Of a DNA stretch of 64,000 nt, positions 20,360 to 32,269 are shown piece after piece. Within the stretch, counting starts at the first letter, position 1, and each line of letters opens with the position of its first letter. A program made the position numbers and the translations under genes. The notes beneath the pieces were generated by a model. It was not told the origin of the DNA, ran no database searches, and worked only from the letters and a program-made list of their open reading frames with translations. The stretch spans positions 1,192,478,691 to 1,192,542,690 of the forward strand of contig NC_090445.1 in NCBI RefSeq assembly GCF_031143425.1. The letters are read 5' to 3'. Origin of the DNA: Pleurodeles waltl. Taxonomy: Eukaryota; Chordata; Amphibia; Caudata; Salamandridae.

Positions 20360-22101
20360 TGTTTATTTTAAAATGTACTATACAATGCAAAGTGCAATTG
20401 GGTGGAGTGATGGTTGGGAATACTCCAGTGTAGTGGACCAGCCTGTTTGTAGCACAGGTCCAGTGTCCAAGGGGGCATAGGAAGGAGAGCAATGGCAGTT
20501 CAAAGTAGATAAGGTGACACAGTGGAACACTCAGTGGGGGCTCATTTCCTGGCGGTGGTCTTGGTCTTGGCAACTGTCTCTGGAGTCTGTCTGGGTCACA
20601 GGGAACGTTTGTGTGGTGGTTCACCTTCTGCAGGTGAAGGGGTGCTGTTGGCCTGTGGGTCCTTTGCAGGGCTTCCTGTCCACTAGCTGCAGTAGATGTG
20701 GAGGGCTGCTGGGTGGAGTTGCTAGTAGAAGTGGCCCACTGCTGTGCTCTGTCCTCCTGCATGGTGTTGGCCATGTCACCCAGCACCCCTACAATGGAGG
20801 CCATGTTGGCATTTAGGCCCTGCAACTGCTGCATGACCTCCTGGTGGTGTACCCCCTGCAGCCGCTGGTTCTCCTGCATGATGGTGATCACCTGACCCAC
20901 CCTGTCTTGGGATTGTTGGTATGCCCCCAGGAAATTTGTAAGTGCCTACTAGGCAGTCATTTCCCATAGCCTGTCCTCCCCCTGACGCACAGCTGTCCTC
21001 CGAGTGTCCCTGGCCCCCTGTGCCTTTGTCCCTTGAATGGTGTGCCCACTCCCACCGACACTAGGACCCTCATTTTCTTGCCTGTGTGGTGTGGACTCGG
21101 GTCCCTGTACAATTGGGCACACTACTGATTGACGTGCCCTGGGGACAGCTGTGTGGTGGCGTTGGCTGGCTGCTATGCGTTTTAGATTCAGAGGGGGGGC
21201 TCTCTGGTGGACTGTCTGTGGGATGGAGTAGCCGACTGAGCAGTGGCCTCGGATGGGCAAGGGAGTACATCCAGATCAAGAGCTTCTGAGTTGCTGTCAT
21301 CACTGGTGCATCTTCTCGTAGGGGACTAGGTAGCAGTGGCACCTCCTCACCGCTGACATTGGCTCGGGCACCTGTTGGGATGTAAGTGATGTATTATGCT
21401 ACATGTCAGTGACATATTCCGCATTACTAGCTTTACCAATGTTATTGAAGTTGTCCTCCCAACTTTGGTTCTGTATGGTAATGGGTTGCGGGATTGTTAG
21501 TTCTCCATGCTTAGCATGTATTGGTAGTGGGTGTGCATGCAGAGCTGGAAGGGATGTACATGCAGTCGGTATGGCATGCAGGGCTTGGCATTTAGCTTTG
21601 GTAATTGTGGTGGTGCAGTATGTGGGATGGAATGGGGTGACGGGAGTCAGGGTGAGGGGTTGTGGTAGCATGCAGGTATGGGGGGTGATAGGTAGTAAAT
21701 GTTGACTCGCCTGTGTCCAGTCCTCCGGCTACTCCAGTGAGTTCCTCAAGGTGTAGTAATGCCAAGACTTGCTCCTCCCATGCAGTCAGCTGTGGGGGAG
21801 GAGGTGGGGGTCCACCGCCAGTCCTGATGGCGAGCTGGTGCCTTGCTGCAATGGAATGCACCTTCCCTGTAGGTCGTTCCACCTCTTCCTTATGTCGTCC
21901 CTTGTGCGTGAATGTTGTCCCACGGCGTTCACCCTGTCCATTATTCTCCGCCATAGCTCCATCTTCCTGGCAATGGAGATCTGCTGTACCTGTGCTCCAA
22001 ACAGCTGCGGCTCTACCCTTACTAATTCCTCCACCATGACCCGCAACTACTCATCTGCTTACCGGGGTGCTTTTGTGCAGACATGGGTGTTGTGTAGAAT
22101 G
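20360..22101 (-). pseudogene. Harbinger accessory gene 2: second Myb/SANT-like protein with C-terminal coiled coil
   Basis: Exon 1 (about 22101-21712) starts MSAQKHPGKQMSS. After a slip it reads EELVRVEPQLFGAQVQQISI, then RKMELWRRIMDRVNAVG and RTRDDIRKRWNDLQG, a Myb/SANT-type helix-turn-helix pattern with spaced Trp. After another slip come HSIAARHQLAIRTGG and a Pro run. The exon ends at a GCGAGT site, where an ordinary donor would read GTGAGT. Exon 2 (from about 21371, after CCCAACAG) is Pro/Ser-rich. It reaches RRTAVRQGEDRLWEMTA and a stop at 20949, then VGQVITIMQENQRLQG, QEVMQQLQGLNANMASIV and VLGDMANTMQEDRAQQW, a probable coiled coil. AATAAA on the minus strand near 20362-20367 could be its poly(A) signal. 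It differs in sequence from accessory gene 1, so this is a second, separate gene. Confidence 0.65.
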
Positions 22102-22719
22102 TGTAGTGCAGAGGGTGATGTGTGACATAGTGGGGTGTATGGTGTGTGACGGATGAATGGGTAGTTGTGATATGTGTGTGCAGTTCTCTCTGGGATTGGC
22201 GTGGCAAAGTGTAGCGGTCTTCTCATGTTTGCAAAGGACAGTGGGTTATGTGGGGGTGTTTTTTAGAGTGCTGTTGTTGGGTCTGTGGGGTGTGTGTATT
22301 TGTGTCAGGTGTGGGTTTATGGTTCTGGCCACTGTTGTCATGTTTTGTTTTTGAGTGGCCACATCCGCTGCAGCCGTGTGCATCGCCAATGGTTTACCGC
22401 CGTTGAATGTCCGCTGTGGTGATTGGTGGGTCATTATTTGGAGGGCTTATGGTTTTGGTGGTGTAACAGTCTGGGTGGTAGTACAGACAGTTCATCACCT
22501 TCAGTGGGTCTGGCGGATTTGTGGTTGTGGCTGTTTTCTGTCGGTTTTGTGTGTGTGTGTGTCATAATCTGGAGGACAGATGTTCACCTCCGCGGCAGTA
22601 TGTTGGCGGCAGTCACCGCAGAGGTATTCTGTTTTTACCGCCAAGGTCATAATGAGGGCCTATGTCTCAAAATATGTGTACAGGCTACCAATGTTGCACC
22701 TGAAAATGGCATGGAATGG

Positions 22720-22970
22720 TGAAAGGATGAAAACATGGAAAGAAGGATGAAATATGAATGGGTAGAAGAATAGCTAGAAGGGATAAATTAAAGATGATAA
22801 GTGTAAGAAAGCACAGATGCACAGAAATATGAAAAGATGAATAATGAAAGAAAGGATTATAGAATGAAAGGATGCAAGGGTAAACGTGGATGAAAGATAA
22901 AAGGACAGAATGGTAAAAGGAATGATGGATAAATAGATGGAAAGAAAAATCAAAGAGTGAAGAATTTTCT
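22720..22970 (+). repeat. Degenerate purine-rich repeat (GAAAGGATGA-like)
   Basis: A 250-bp purine-rich tract made of variants of GAAAGGATGA, AAGATGA and GAAAGATAAAAGG. The period is irregular, roughly 8-11 bp. Confidence 0.65.
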
Positions 22971-23861
22971 TAAGGGAGTTAGATTCACAAGTGTTGGGTA
23001 TTTTAATTTTCTGGTTACGTCATTGCACCATATGAAATTATGCTCACAATGTGGCACTTAATATCCTATATTCTGATAATAATGAGTTTTCTTGTAGCAA
23101 AGCGCTATAAGTCACATATCACTGGAGCCTAGATTCTGGCAAAAGTTCACAGGGTTGGGTGTAATCTACTCTAGGCCTTTAAAAGAGTAGGATTTGCTCA
23201 GTTTTTTAGAATAATCTGCATTCTGAGAGTAAAATTCAGCACAAAAACTAAATTATTAGCACGATAAAAATGTTCTTGGAAAGATATGGTGTCCTTTGTA
23301 AGAATTCTTCAATAATTCAATAAATGGGCATTTATGTTTTATGTTGCTTTAATCTACATGGAATTACTGCAGACAAAAGGCCTTTTAGGGCTACTTTAAA
23401 TTGAAGTATGGTAAAAGCGAGATGGGTTGATGGTCTACAGAAAGAGCAAACATGCCACAAGTGGGTCTACCTCACTTGTAGAGATGAATCAGGGCTCTAA
23501 TAGCAATATGTTTGCTTGCAGGTGTATAAATATATCATGCATATATCTAAGGTTAACGGTTTTAGAATATGTAGGTCAGTGTCTGAAACACATTTAAACT
23601 TTACTACACTAGATTTAATGCTATTAACATCTAATCATAATGTTATTATTCACCTTTTGCATTTCTTTTGAAAGTTAAACGTGTATGCATAAATCATGTA
23701 TTCAAATTCACGTTAAATGCTAAAGTAACTTAGCTTGACTGTAGGCCTCATTTTGACATACATTTAACTATCCAAGAACGTTCTTTCTTTCCTTTGCAGA
23801 AGTATTATTATGATTCTCATTAGCCAGAGAAAGGAGTATTGTTTATAATACACTGCTGATA

Positions 23862-23975
23862 GTGAGGCCTGAAGAGAACAAGCATTTACAATGAAATAGG
23901 TCTCGCATTTTCTTGAGTTAGAGCTACTGGCATTGTAAATTCATAACCGGACTTTTCTTGCCACATAAAATGATC
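23862..23975 (-). repeat. Possible SINE-like short repeat
   Basis: The segment from GTGAGGCCTGAAGAG to ACTTTTCTTGCCACATAAAA resembles a short repeat I recall as common in salamander sequence. On the minus strand it has loosely box A/B-like blocks (TAGCTCTAACTC, then GCGAGACC), which would suggest a polymerase III origin. There is only one copy in this window, so I cannot confirm it internally. Confidence 0.3.
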
Positions 23976-25386
23976 AACCCTGCCTCATAATTTCTTATTT
24001 TCATGCCATATAATTCCAGTGGCCCGACATAAAACTAAAGCACTTCCATGTTCCTTCTTCCTCTATCTGCAGCAAAAAATGAAAATGTTACTATTTAGCA
24101 GCGTTTAATTGGGCAAAGCTTAGTTGAAGCAAGCTAACGTAATGACTTAAGACAAATACGTGCTTAAAAAATACACAAATTCCACTTAAAAACTATAGTC
24201 AAACGGAACACATTGGCCACACGGAAAATAAATATTTTTAAAAGTTAATTCCTGCATATTAATACAATTGTGTCTTTTCATATTTATGTTTATGTTTACG
24301 TGTCGTTTTACTGGTGTGTCCCATATGGTGCCTGGCTGCAATTTACACTGTTTAGTTGTGATTCACTGCAAAAGGTTTACATCACAGCTGTCTCCAGAGC
24401 AAGCCAGTCATTTACACTATTTCATCTGGGTGATGCTGCCCTTTCACAAACACATGCTAATGTTTCTGCTCTATGTTTTTGTTTACTTTCACAGTGTTTA
24501 CGAGTAAAGAGTGATTCATGCCCTTGTGTTCAAAAATGTTTTCTACAACATGATAACATCTTTTTGTTTAAACTTTCAGCCTGGCAGCTTGTTTATAGTT
24601 TGCAACAGAAGGACATTTTCACATGTTGGAGTTTGCATTTCTAATAAATTATTCTTTATTTTGCTTACAGTACATAAGTGTGGCAGAAAAATAACTGATG
24701 GCCCTTTAACAAAATTTGTTTGTGCCCTTCATCAGAACTCACCGGCTCAAATTAAGCACTGCAAAAAATAATAAGTGTGCCTTCTTTAGATCTAGATGTT
24801 ACTCTACACAGAAGGCTGATTTATTCTTCCTTGACAGCAAAGCCATAAGCTTTATGTTTTGGCTTATGAGACCCACAATTGCCTTGTTAGCATATACGTC
24901 AACTTTACACAGTACGCTAATAACTGCTGCATATACTTTTACAAGTACTGAATACTAAAGCAGGCTAATTTGAAATTGCAAAGAAGCAAACTTTCTGTGT
25001 TTGTGTTGCGCTTTTGTTTTGGTTTTGTTATGACTTTCCGAAGTGTCTCTTTTTGTCATACTAAATGCAGCGCTGTAAGCAAGTGATGAAGCTTGGAATT
25101 ATTTTAAGGCAGTGCAGAGGGTAAATGTGGCTGCTGCAAAGAACGTGTTGTAGGCAGATCACAGACTGCATTCAATCTTCAAATGTTAAAATAACTCTGG
25201 TGATTAATGTTATTTCTGGAGAGAGAATGTACTTTTCTCTAGTGGAAGCTTGGACTAATTATAAGGTAGCGCAGAAGGTTAATGTCCCTGCTGCGAGGAA
25301 CATGAAGGCAGATCAGAACTAGCAACTAATGCAACAAGCTCACACGAAAGGTGATATTTACAGGCTGCTGGCAGATAGCTGAAATT

Positions 25387-27380
25387 TCACTGGAAGGAAA
25401 GATGGAGATTATTTTTGTTAAAGCAGCGGTGTGTATAAATGACATTGAGGGATTTCCCAGACTTTAAATAAATCTGTAAATTAGAGGAAAGTAACAACAA
25501 GGTCATATATTGTGCTTTCTTTTGGAGTTTAGCAGATTGGAAAAAAATAGGTAAAAGTACCTGTCTTTCCTCCACCATATGGACTAACAAAAAATTGCCA
25601 CAGAGAGACTTATCTGGTAGTAAATGAACCAGCAGATATAATAAGACAGCTTGATAATATGTTTTATAATATGGCAAAGCCAGACCCCCCTGCATAGTGT
25701 CCCGTTTTAATCAATGCTACTCTGCCAACCAAAGGAAAGGGCAATAGAGCCCATCTTTCTAAAAGTTCTTTTGTTTTGGCAAGAGATGCCCCGTAATTTA
25801 AAGGGAATAATTTTGTCAAAACGTTTGTCACATAAACACCCAAATATCTTACAGGATGCTATGAGATCTTCCGTAATACTGGAGAAAGCTCAGTACGGGG
25901 TGAGTTAAACAATAAAAGTTCAGTCTTGGTCGGATTAACCTTGTAGTGTCCTATTCTCGTAAAATGAATCAATTCCATTCATCACATTCAAGATATTAAG
26001 ATTGTCAGCCCTTAAATATAAAATCATATCATAGGCAAACAGCTTGACTTATGTTATTCCCTCAATAGGTGGTAAAATAGTTTGATTCAAGGGAATCCTA
26101 GAGGCCAGGGATTCTATTAAGAAAATTAAAAGAAGCAGTGAAAGACTGCAGTCCTGATGGGTGCCCTGCTTAATTGAAACAACCCTGCCTCCTGGGTATT
26201 AATAATGATCTTGGCCTCGGCTCCCTGATAAAGCCGCTTAATCATACCAATAATAGATGGAGGAATGTTAAACCTACCCAAAATAATAAAAAGGGATGAC
26301 TAGTTAACAAGGTTGAATGCCTTTTCCGCATCCATCATAAGAATAACTCCTTTAAATAATCAATGGCTTGCATCAGTTGGTAGGTGTTTGTTGCCATCGA
26401 CCTTCCAGGCAGAAAACCATTCTGACCACGATTGATCAGTGACTGAGCGCATAAAGCGAATCTATCTGCCCAGATTTTCATTAATAATTTGTAATCCGTA
26501 TTCAGTAAACATATGGAGCGGTATGAGCTGGGATTCGTGGGATTCTTTAATTTTTGGGGGAATTGCAGCACCCACCTTTATACTATTGAAGAGGATTAAA
26601 AGGAATGGGAGAACTTCCTCTAAAAAGGTTTTATATACTTCTGTACGGATACATTCCCTCTGTTAGCTTTGGTATTAGCAATATTCTTTAGGGCTGGAAC
26701 GATATCCAGGGACTCTATTACACTATTTAGACTGGCTGTCTGAGTATCTAAAATTTGTGGAAGCGGCAGCCCCTCAAAATAAGGTTCTAACCCAAATTCT
26801 GAAACTGTGCCTACTTCCTCATAAATAGCTTTCTAGTGTTTAAAGAAAACCTCAGCAATTTCAATGCTTTCCAACTCCAAAATACCAGTTAACGGGTTTC
26901 TAATTTTACTGATCAGTTGTTTATTTCTCTGAGTGTTAACGGACCATGCCAGGAATTTCCACTCCTGTTGGCTCTCTTCGTAGAGCTTCTGCTGGTATGC
27001 CCTATCGCCTGCAATTTCCTCTAAGAGAAAAAAGTCCCTTAATTCTTGCTCTGCCTTATGTACCTGATCTTGAAGAGCCTGACAACTTAATGTAGGAGAA
27101 GGAAGCCCCAACGATCCCAATAGGTGGCTACGACTACCTGAAGCACCTTGATCCTACCTGCCTAGCCCAGCTTTGTTTTGCCTTATAGGAGATGACCAAC
27201 CCCCTAAATGTGGCTTTAAAAGCTTCCAAACTGTGAAGTGCGAAGCTGAATTTACATTTATTGTGAAGAATTCCTGAATCAATTGTTTGGTATCCTCCAC
27301 CCATAACTGATCTGAGAGCAGTGCCCTATCAAATTGCCATATTGGCCTTGTCCTTGGTTTAATATCTAGAACTAAAGTTA
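25387..27380 (-). pseudogene. L1 relic 1 ORF2, reverse transcriptase with mutated catalytic box
   Basis: The linker reads RPIWQFDRALLSDQLWVED and FTVWKAFKATFRGLVISYK (about 27350-27180), then a coiled segment (27120-26833). Reverse-transcriptase blocks follow: PTNPSSYRSICLLNTDYKLL and QNGFLPGRSM (about 26540-26390), and GTHQDCSLSPLLLIFLIE (about 26165-26110). The catalytic box reads FAYDMILYL near 26030 where active L1 has FADD, so one catalytic Asp is lost. YLGVYV and LALPYYKTYYQAVLLYLL follow. There are many stops. Confidence 0.75.
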
Positions 27381-27489
27381 AGGAAACAACTGCACCTTTT
27401 CCACTGTCATGAGTATATGGAATTGGCCATCAGAATTTTAAAACTTTGATTGCTGCACCAAAGAGGCATGTGCGCCTTTTGCGTGAAAT

Positions 27490-28100
27490 TCACGGATCAT
27501 CCCCTGGAAAATCTTCCGCCTTCAAGCTGCATACGACTGATAGGTCTGAAAAAACGTGCATCTGATTGTTGCCTGTCAGAGGAAAAGATTTTTCCTGAAT
27601 AGCTAACAACAGTATCCGTTCTTTCAACCTATAGTCTGAAACGTTTACTATAATTGTCGGCGGATATTTCATATGCACAGAGCGATGTCCTGGAATCTTT
27701 TGAGCTCCCATAATCGTCAAATCTGGAGGTGCATTTGGTAGAATTTGTTCCCTTATCACAGATTTCACTAGTTGAGCTTAATTTTGGGCATTTCCTTGTG
27801 CCTCACTACCTTCTGGTATGCCCATGAATCTAAGAATTGTTTGACTTGCCCAATTCTCAATTTTATGTTGTTTATTTTCTAATAATTGTAACCTTTTTTA
27901 GATACTTGTAGCTCATTTATCCACTAACAATAATGTGTCCTCCAAATCCGAGATTCTCTGCTCTGCTTTCACCAATCCCTGGGGCACTTGCGACAAACTT
28001 TGCTCAATTTGTAACAGCCTTTGATTAAGTATTTCTATCTCGCGAGCTTGTTGCTGCTTCAAATCTCAAATTCCCATCAAAATTATCTCAAATAAAGTCT
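27490..28100 (-). pseudogene. L1 relic 1 ORF1 (RNA-binding protein)
   Basis: A coiled-coil segment (ILNQRLLQIEQSLSQVPQG, then AEQRISDLEDTLLLV) is followed by the start of the RNA-recognition domain (NWASQTILRFMGIPEGSE). The C-terminal domain follows, with PPTIIVNVSDYRLKERIL and NNQMHVFSDLSV. In L1 this trimeric protein coats the element's RNA. Stops at about 27900 and 27780 break the frame, and the last 93 codons (27768-27490) are open. Confidence 0.75.
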
Positions 28101-29405
28101 TACAAATCTCTGGCTGTGCTGATAAGGCCCAGTCCTGGTTTTTTTTCCACTGGGTACTGCTGAGCCTAGGGCTGAGAAGGGAATTTTTTGATTTGCATCG
28201 CCTGTGTCCCGGGATTAAGCTCAGTATTCCCCATTGAGCTTGGTGGGATGCTTTCTTCCAGGATACGAACAGCCACTTCCCCTGATTCCCTCACAGACAC
28301 CCTTGCATTGGTTACTTGTGAATTTGTGTTGGATTTGTCGCTTTTGGCCCTTTCTTGTAGCTACTTTACTACTCCCTCTTTGTCGAAGCGGCTGTCACTG
28401 ATTTATGGAACGCTAGGTAGTCCTTCATTTGATCCATAGAGACCGTAGTGGTCATGCTGGTGCTAATGTCAACATTCCCTCTTGCCTCACTAGCTGATAG
28501 ATTCTCATTCGGGCCGTCCTACTGCTCGCCATTAGGCTGGACTGCATCTGCCACTGGACTCACCGCGAGGTATATGGGGGAAGGGATAGCCCCTCTTTGT
28601 TGACTTGGACTTGAAAACTCTCTCTGCTGAATACGAGGGTAATTTATGATGCGTCAGCCGTATTGATATTTCTTCTGCCCGTTTCCACTAGTCTGCCATG
28701 CACTGCACGGCACTTAAGTCTTGGGGCTGTTCGTGCCCCCTGGGCCACACCTGTCCCTGTTCCCAAAGCTGCTGCCTTGGAAAGCACATGCCTCATCTTG
28801 AGGAGTTTCTACTGCTGCAGGCAGTTTCTGGCACGACCAAAGGGAGCAAACCTCAAACCCTCCTTAAGTCCCCCTTAAGGAGCTCCACATCACTACTCCG
28901 CGTGGCCAATGCTCATTTATCTCTGGAAGTAGGGTGGATCGAGGAAAGCCCACCTGTGCTCTCCACTCAGCGTGTGTGGCACCTGCTCTTCAGCTGCGTG
29001 CAGCTTCTCTCGTCTCCTTCTGTCCTTCTCTGCTTCACCAGTTGTGAGCCGCAGCCGATGGCTTCTAAACAACTTCACTGCACACTGAACTCCCAAATGT
29101 GTTGGCTGGTCTGAAAACAGTCCCCGGGCCTGAGCAGGCCAGCACACCAAAGTCAGCAATCAATTAGTGCTCTGTTAGCGCACCGCCATTTCCTACACGC
29201 CAGCAGGGGGGGGAAGCATAGGGAGGGACGAGTCACGAGATGACGCTAACGGCCGGTCATGTGAGTTATGCCAGCCGTAACACGAGACCAAGCTAACATT
29301 ATCTGAATGGATGTGTGGTCGGCAGTGTAGGAAGTTTGGTTGAGTTTGTATAGTTGTAATGCAGTGTTTTGCGCACATACAAGTGTTAGGTTATTGGTGC
29401 ACTTG

Positions 29406-29545
29406 TAGGGTGACCACCCGTCCGTAAGTTTCACGGACTGTCCGTAATTTCGCCCTGCTGTCCGTGATAAAAGCTTTAACGGACGGCATTTGTCCGTAAT
29501 TTTAGCCTTTCACCTAAAGGGCAACGGAGGCAGGGCGAAATTAAG
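29406..29545 (+). repeat. Foldback end beginning TAGGGTGACCACC
   Basis: After TAGGGTGACCACC (29406-29418) come short repeats of GTCCGTAATTT and a foldback. CCGTAATTTCGCCCTGC (about 29440-29457) is nearly the reverse complement of GCAGGGCGAAATTAAGG (about 29531-29547). The same 13-mer occurs inverted at 34463-34475, where similar GTCCTGAATTTT repeats precede it. Confidence 0.55.
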
Positions 29546-30124
29546 GACAGAGGAGTTTCCCCAGCTGGGCTGGAAGGCAGGGGGTCTCCTGTGCTCTGAG
29601 GGAGGGAGGGGCAGACAGATAAGAAAAGGCCTTCTTGCCAGGGGGTCTCCTTCCCTAAAGACATGCAAATGTGGGCAACTGGTAAATCTGCAAATACAAA
29701 GGGGCTTGAAAACCTGCATTGACTTTACTAAAAGGAGTCACTTGAAGTTTTCTGGTGGCAAAGATATTTCTTTCAGAGAGGTATTGTAATGGTGTTCCAC
29801 GGTGAGCTGTGGAGTGTGTGGTTTTAATGGAGTGTTATAATTTTTTTTATCCTAGGTATAAACTGTATATTATTCAAATCTGTATTTGAGAAGCACTTTT
29901 TTAAAATTTAACCTTAATGTATTTGCGCATTTTGTAGCAGCCTTTATTATGATGTAATTGTATTTTTCACAGTTCTTTCAGATACCTCGGTACCTCATAG
30001 TACTAACAAACATTGGCAAAGCCAATAGGTCTCATCTACGAAAGAGTTATTTGCTTTGCTAATGTGTTTTAGTCATTAGCCATGTTATACACCAGAGTGG
30101 CTGCTGTTCATCATGGCTTAAAGC

Positions 30125-31850
30125 TAGTGGCATAGTGGTGTGGAGTGGAGTAGAGTAGCATAGGAGCAGTGGCGTAGAGCCCAGTGGTGCAAAGTACAGT
30201 GCAGTGGGGTACAGTGCAGTTGTTTAGAGTGCGTTAGCGTAGAGTGCAGTGGGATGGGACAGAGTAGAGTGGCATAGAGTGCAGTGGAGTAGAGTGGCAT
30301 ACAATAGAGTAGCAGAGAGAGCAGTAGTGTAGAGTGGTGCAGTGGCATAGATTGCAGAGTAGACTCACATTGTAGGGAGTGCAGTAGTGTAGAGTGGTGC
30401 AGAGTAGGGCAAAGTGCTGTACAGTGGAGTGATGCAGAGTAGAGTGGCATAGAGTGCAGTGGCATAGAATGCAGTAGTACATAGTACATTGGTGTATAAT
30501 ACGGTGGTGGAGAGTGCAACACTGCAGAGTAGAGTGTCAGTGCAGTGATGTAGTGTGGAGTAGAGTGGCACAGAGCAGTGGCATAGAGTACAGTGGTACA
30601 GAGTAGAGGGCAGTGGCGTACAGTGCAGTTGTTTAGAGTGCATTGGCGCAGAGTGCAGTGGCATAGAGTGGCATGGGGTAGAGTTACATAGAGTGCAGTG
30701 GAGTAGAGTGGCTTACAATAGAGTAGCAGAGAGTGCAGTAATGCAGAGTGGTGCAGTGTCAGAGTGCAGAGTAGACTCATGTGGCATAGAGTGTAGTGGT
30801 GTAGAGTGGTGCAGAGTGGAGTATTGTAGAGTGGTGTAGAGTAGAGTATAGTGCCTAGAGTGCAGTGGCATAGAGTAGAGTGGTGTAGAGTGCAGAGTTG
30901 CAGAGTAGAGTGTCAGTGCAGTGGTGTAGAGTGGTACAGAGAACAGTGGCATAGAGTACAGTGGTGCAGAGTAAAGGGCAGTGGAGTTGTTTAGAGTGCA
31001 CTGCTGTAGAGTGCAGTTGCATAGAGTGGCATTGGGCAGAGTAGAGTAGCATAGAATGCAGTGGAATAGAGTATATTGGTGCAAAATGCAGTAGTACAGG
31101 GCAGAGTGGTAGAGTATAGTGGCGGCCAGAGCAGTGTTGCAGAGTGTCAGCTTGCACTGGTGTAGAGCGCATTGAACTAGACTGCAGTGGTCAGAGTGGT
31201 ATAGAGTACAGTGGCGTAGAATAGATTGTTTCAGAGTAGAGTGCAGTTGCACAGAGTGGAGAGGTGTAGGGTAGAGTGCAGTGGCATAGAATGCAGTGGC
31301 ACAGAGTGCAGTGGCATAAAGTAGATTATTTCACAGTAGAGTGAGGTGGTTTAGGGTGGAGAAGTGCAGGTTAGAGTGAAGTTGCATGAAGTGGCATAGA
31401 GTGTGATGGCATAGAGTAAAGTAGTGTAGAGTGCCGTGGCATAGAGTGCAGAGGTGCAGAGTAGATTAGAATGATTTACAGTGTATTGATGTAGAGTGCA
31501 GGGGCATAGAGTTGAGTGTTACAGAGTAAAGTGCATTAGCATAGAGTGTATTAGCTTAGAGTGCAGTGGCTTACAGTGCAGCGTTGCAGAGTGGCAGAGA
31601 GTGGAGTTGTGCGGATTAGATTGGTGTTGCCTAGACTGGAGTGGTATGGCCTGCAGACGAGCAGAGCGCAGTGTTGTAGAGAGGTGCAAAGTGCGGTGGC
31701 TTAGAGTAGAGTATTACAGAGTAGAGTAGAGAGGCATAGTGTGAAGTAGCATAGAGAGCAGTGGCATAATGTGGAGTGGTTCTGAATGGAGAAGAGAACA
31801 GTGGCATGGAGTGGCGTAAAGTGGAGTGATACAGAGTAGGGTGGAATTCT
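30125..31850 (+). repeat. 1.7-kb degenerate minisatellite, AGAGTGCAGTGG-type
   Basis: The whole stretch is a shuffled array of 5-bp-based words: AGAGT, GCAGT, GGCAT, AGAGT, GGTGC, AGAGT. Longer units such as GTGGCATAGAGTGCAGTGG recur dozens of times, so the apparent period is 5, 10, 15 or 20 bp. The minus-strand Leu/His/Ser-rich frames here are translations of this repeat, not genes. Confidence 0.9.
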
Positions 31851-32269
31851 GATATATTCTGAAGTCTATATAAATGTTGTTATGTGATAGAAAAAACTCT
31901 TTCCTAACCCCAGTATCCAGCAAGATTGTTGCATAAATCCTCTCACTTTGAAGTCAGAAAAAGGAAAGTAAACACTAAGTTCCCACTGAAGACAGAACCT
32001 GACATTTGACTTTGTTCTTTGAATGCACAGCAAATATGATAAGATAAGAACAAGATTTACAGGCCTGTTTACAGAAAGGGGGCACTCAGCAGGATACTGT
32101 AAATAAGGTTTTGGCAAGGGAAGGGACGAATTCAAGCTGCATAGCCTAAAACAAATAAAGCCAGCAAATTGAAAGCAAAAATTGTGAGTTACAAACCACA
32201 AGGCCAATGGCAAGCAACGGGCAGAATGCATTCACAAGGAAGCACTATGAATTTACTTAAAGTGACAGC
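31851..32269. other. No recognisable feature
   Basis: No frame, repeat end or palindrome that I can name lies between the minisatellite and the L1 fragment. Confidence 0.4.

Larger units (their letters stand above)
16019..22660 (+). mobile_element. PIF/Harbinger DNA transposon, 6.6 kb, both ends present
   Basis: The left end reads GGCCCTCATTATGACATTGG (from 16019). The right end, reverse-complemented, reads GGCCCTCATTATGACCTTGG (from 22660), a terminal inverted repeat with one mismatch in 20. TAT flanks both ends directly (16016-16018 and 22661-22663), fitting the 3-bp target duplication of Harbinger elements. Inside are a plus-strand DDE transposase and two minus-strand Myb/SANT-like genes, one on each side. 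This size and two accessory genes exceed the usual transposase-plus-one-Myb layout. All three genes carry frame damage, so the copy is non-autonomous now. Confidence 0.85.
22664..25386. other. AT-rich stretch without genes
   Basis: Beyond the short repeats listed separately I see only stop-rich AT sequence. Long-looking frames at 24268-24958 are Phe/Leu-rich translations of T-rich DNA and do not match any family I know. Confidence 0.5.
25387..29190 (-). mobile_element. L1-type LINE relic 1, internally deleted
   Basis: On the minus strand a GC-richer 5' region (about 29190-28200) leads to ORF1 (about 28100-27490). That is followed almost at once by the post-endonuclease part of ORF2 and the reverse transcriptase, which ends near 25387. 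Only about 100 bp separates the ORF1 end from the mid-ORF2 sequence, so the endonuclease has been deleted. Both frames are full of stops. Confidence 0.75.

Noticed and set aside
16019..22660. Two overlapping Harbinger elements instead of one
   Set aside because: I found no internal GGCCCTCATTA end between the genes, and the outer ends match each other with one mismatch in 20. A single element is the simpler reading, although recombination cannot be excluded.
24268..24958. Phe/Leu-rich plus-strand frames resembling membrane proteins
   Set aside because: They overlap one another in different frames within T-rich DNA, as expected from composition.
30124..31252. Long minus-strand frames rich in Leu, His, Ser and Thr
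   Set aside because: They are translations of the AGAGTGCAGTGG-type minisatellite, open in more than one frame because the repeat lacks stop words.
30125..31850. CRISPR-like array
   Set aside because: There are no constant repeats alternating with unique spacers. It is a degenerate eukaryotic minisatellite.
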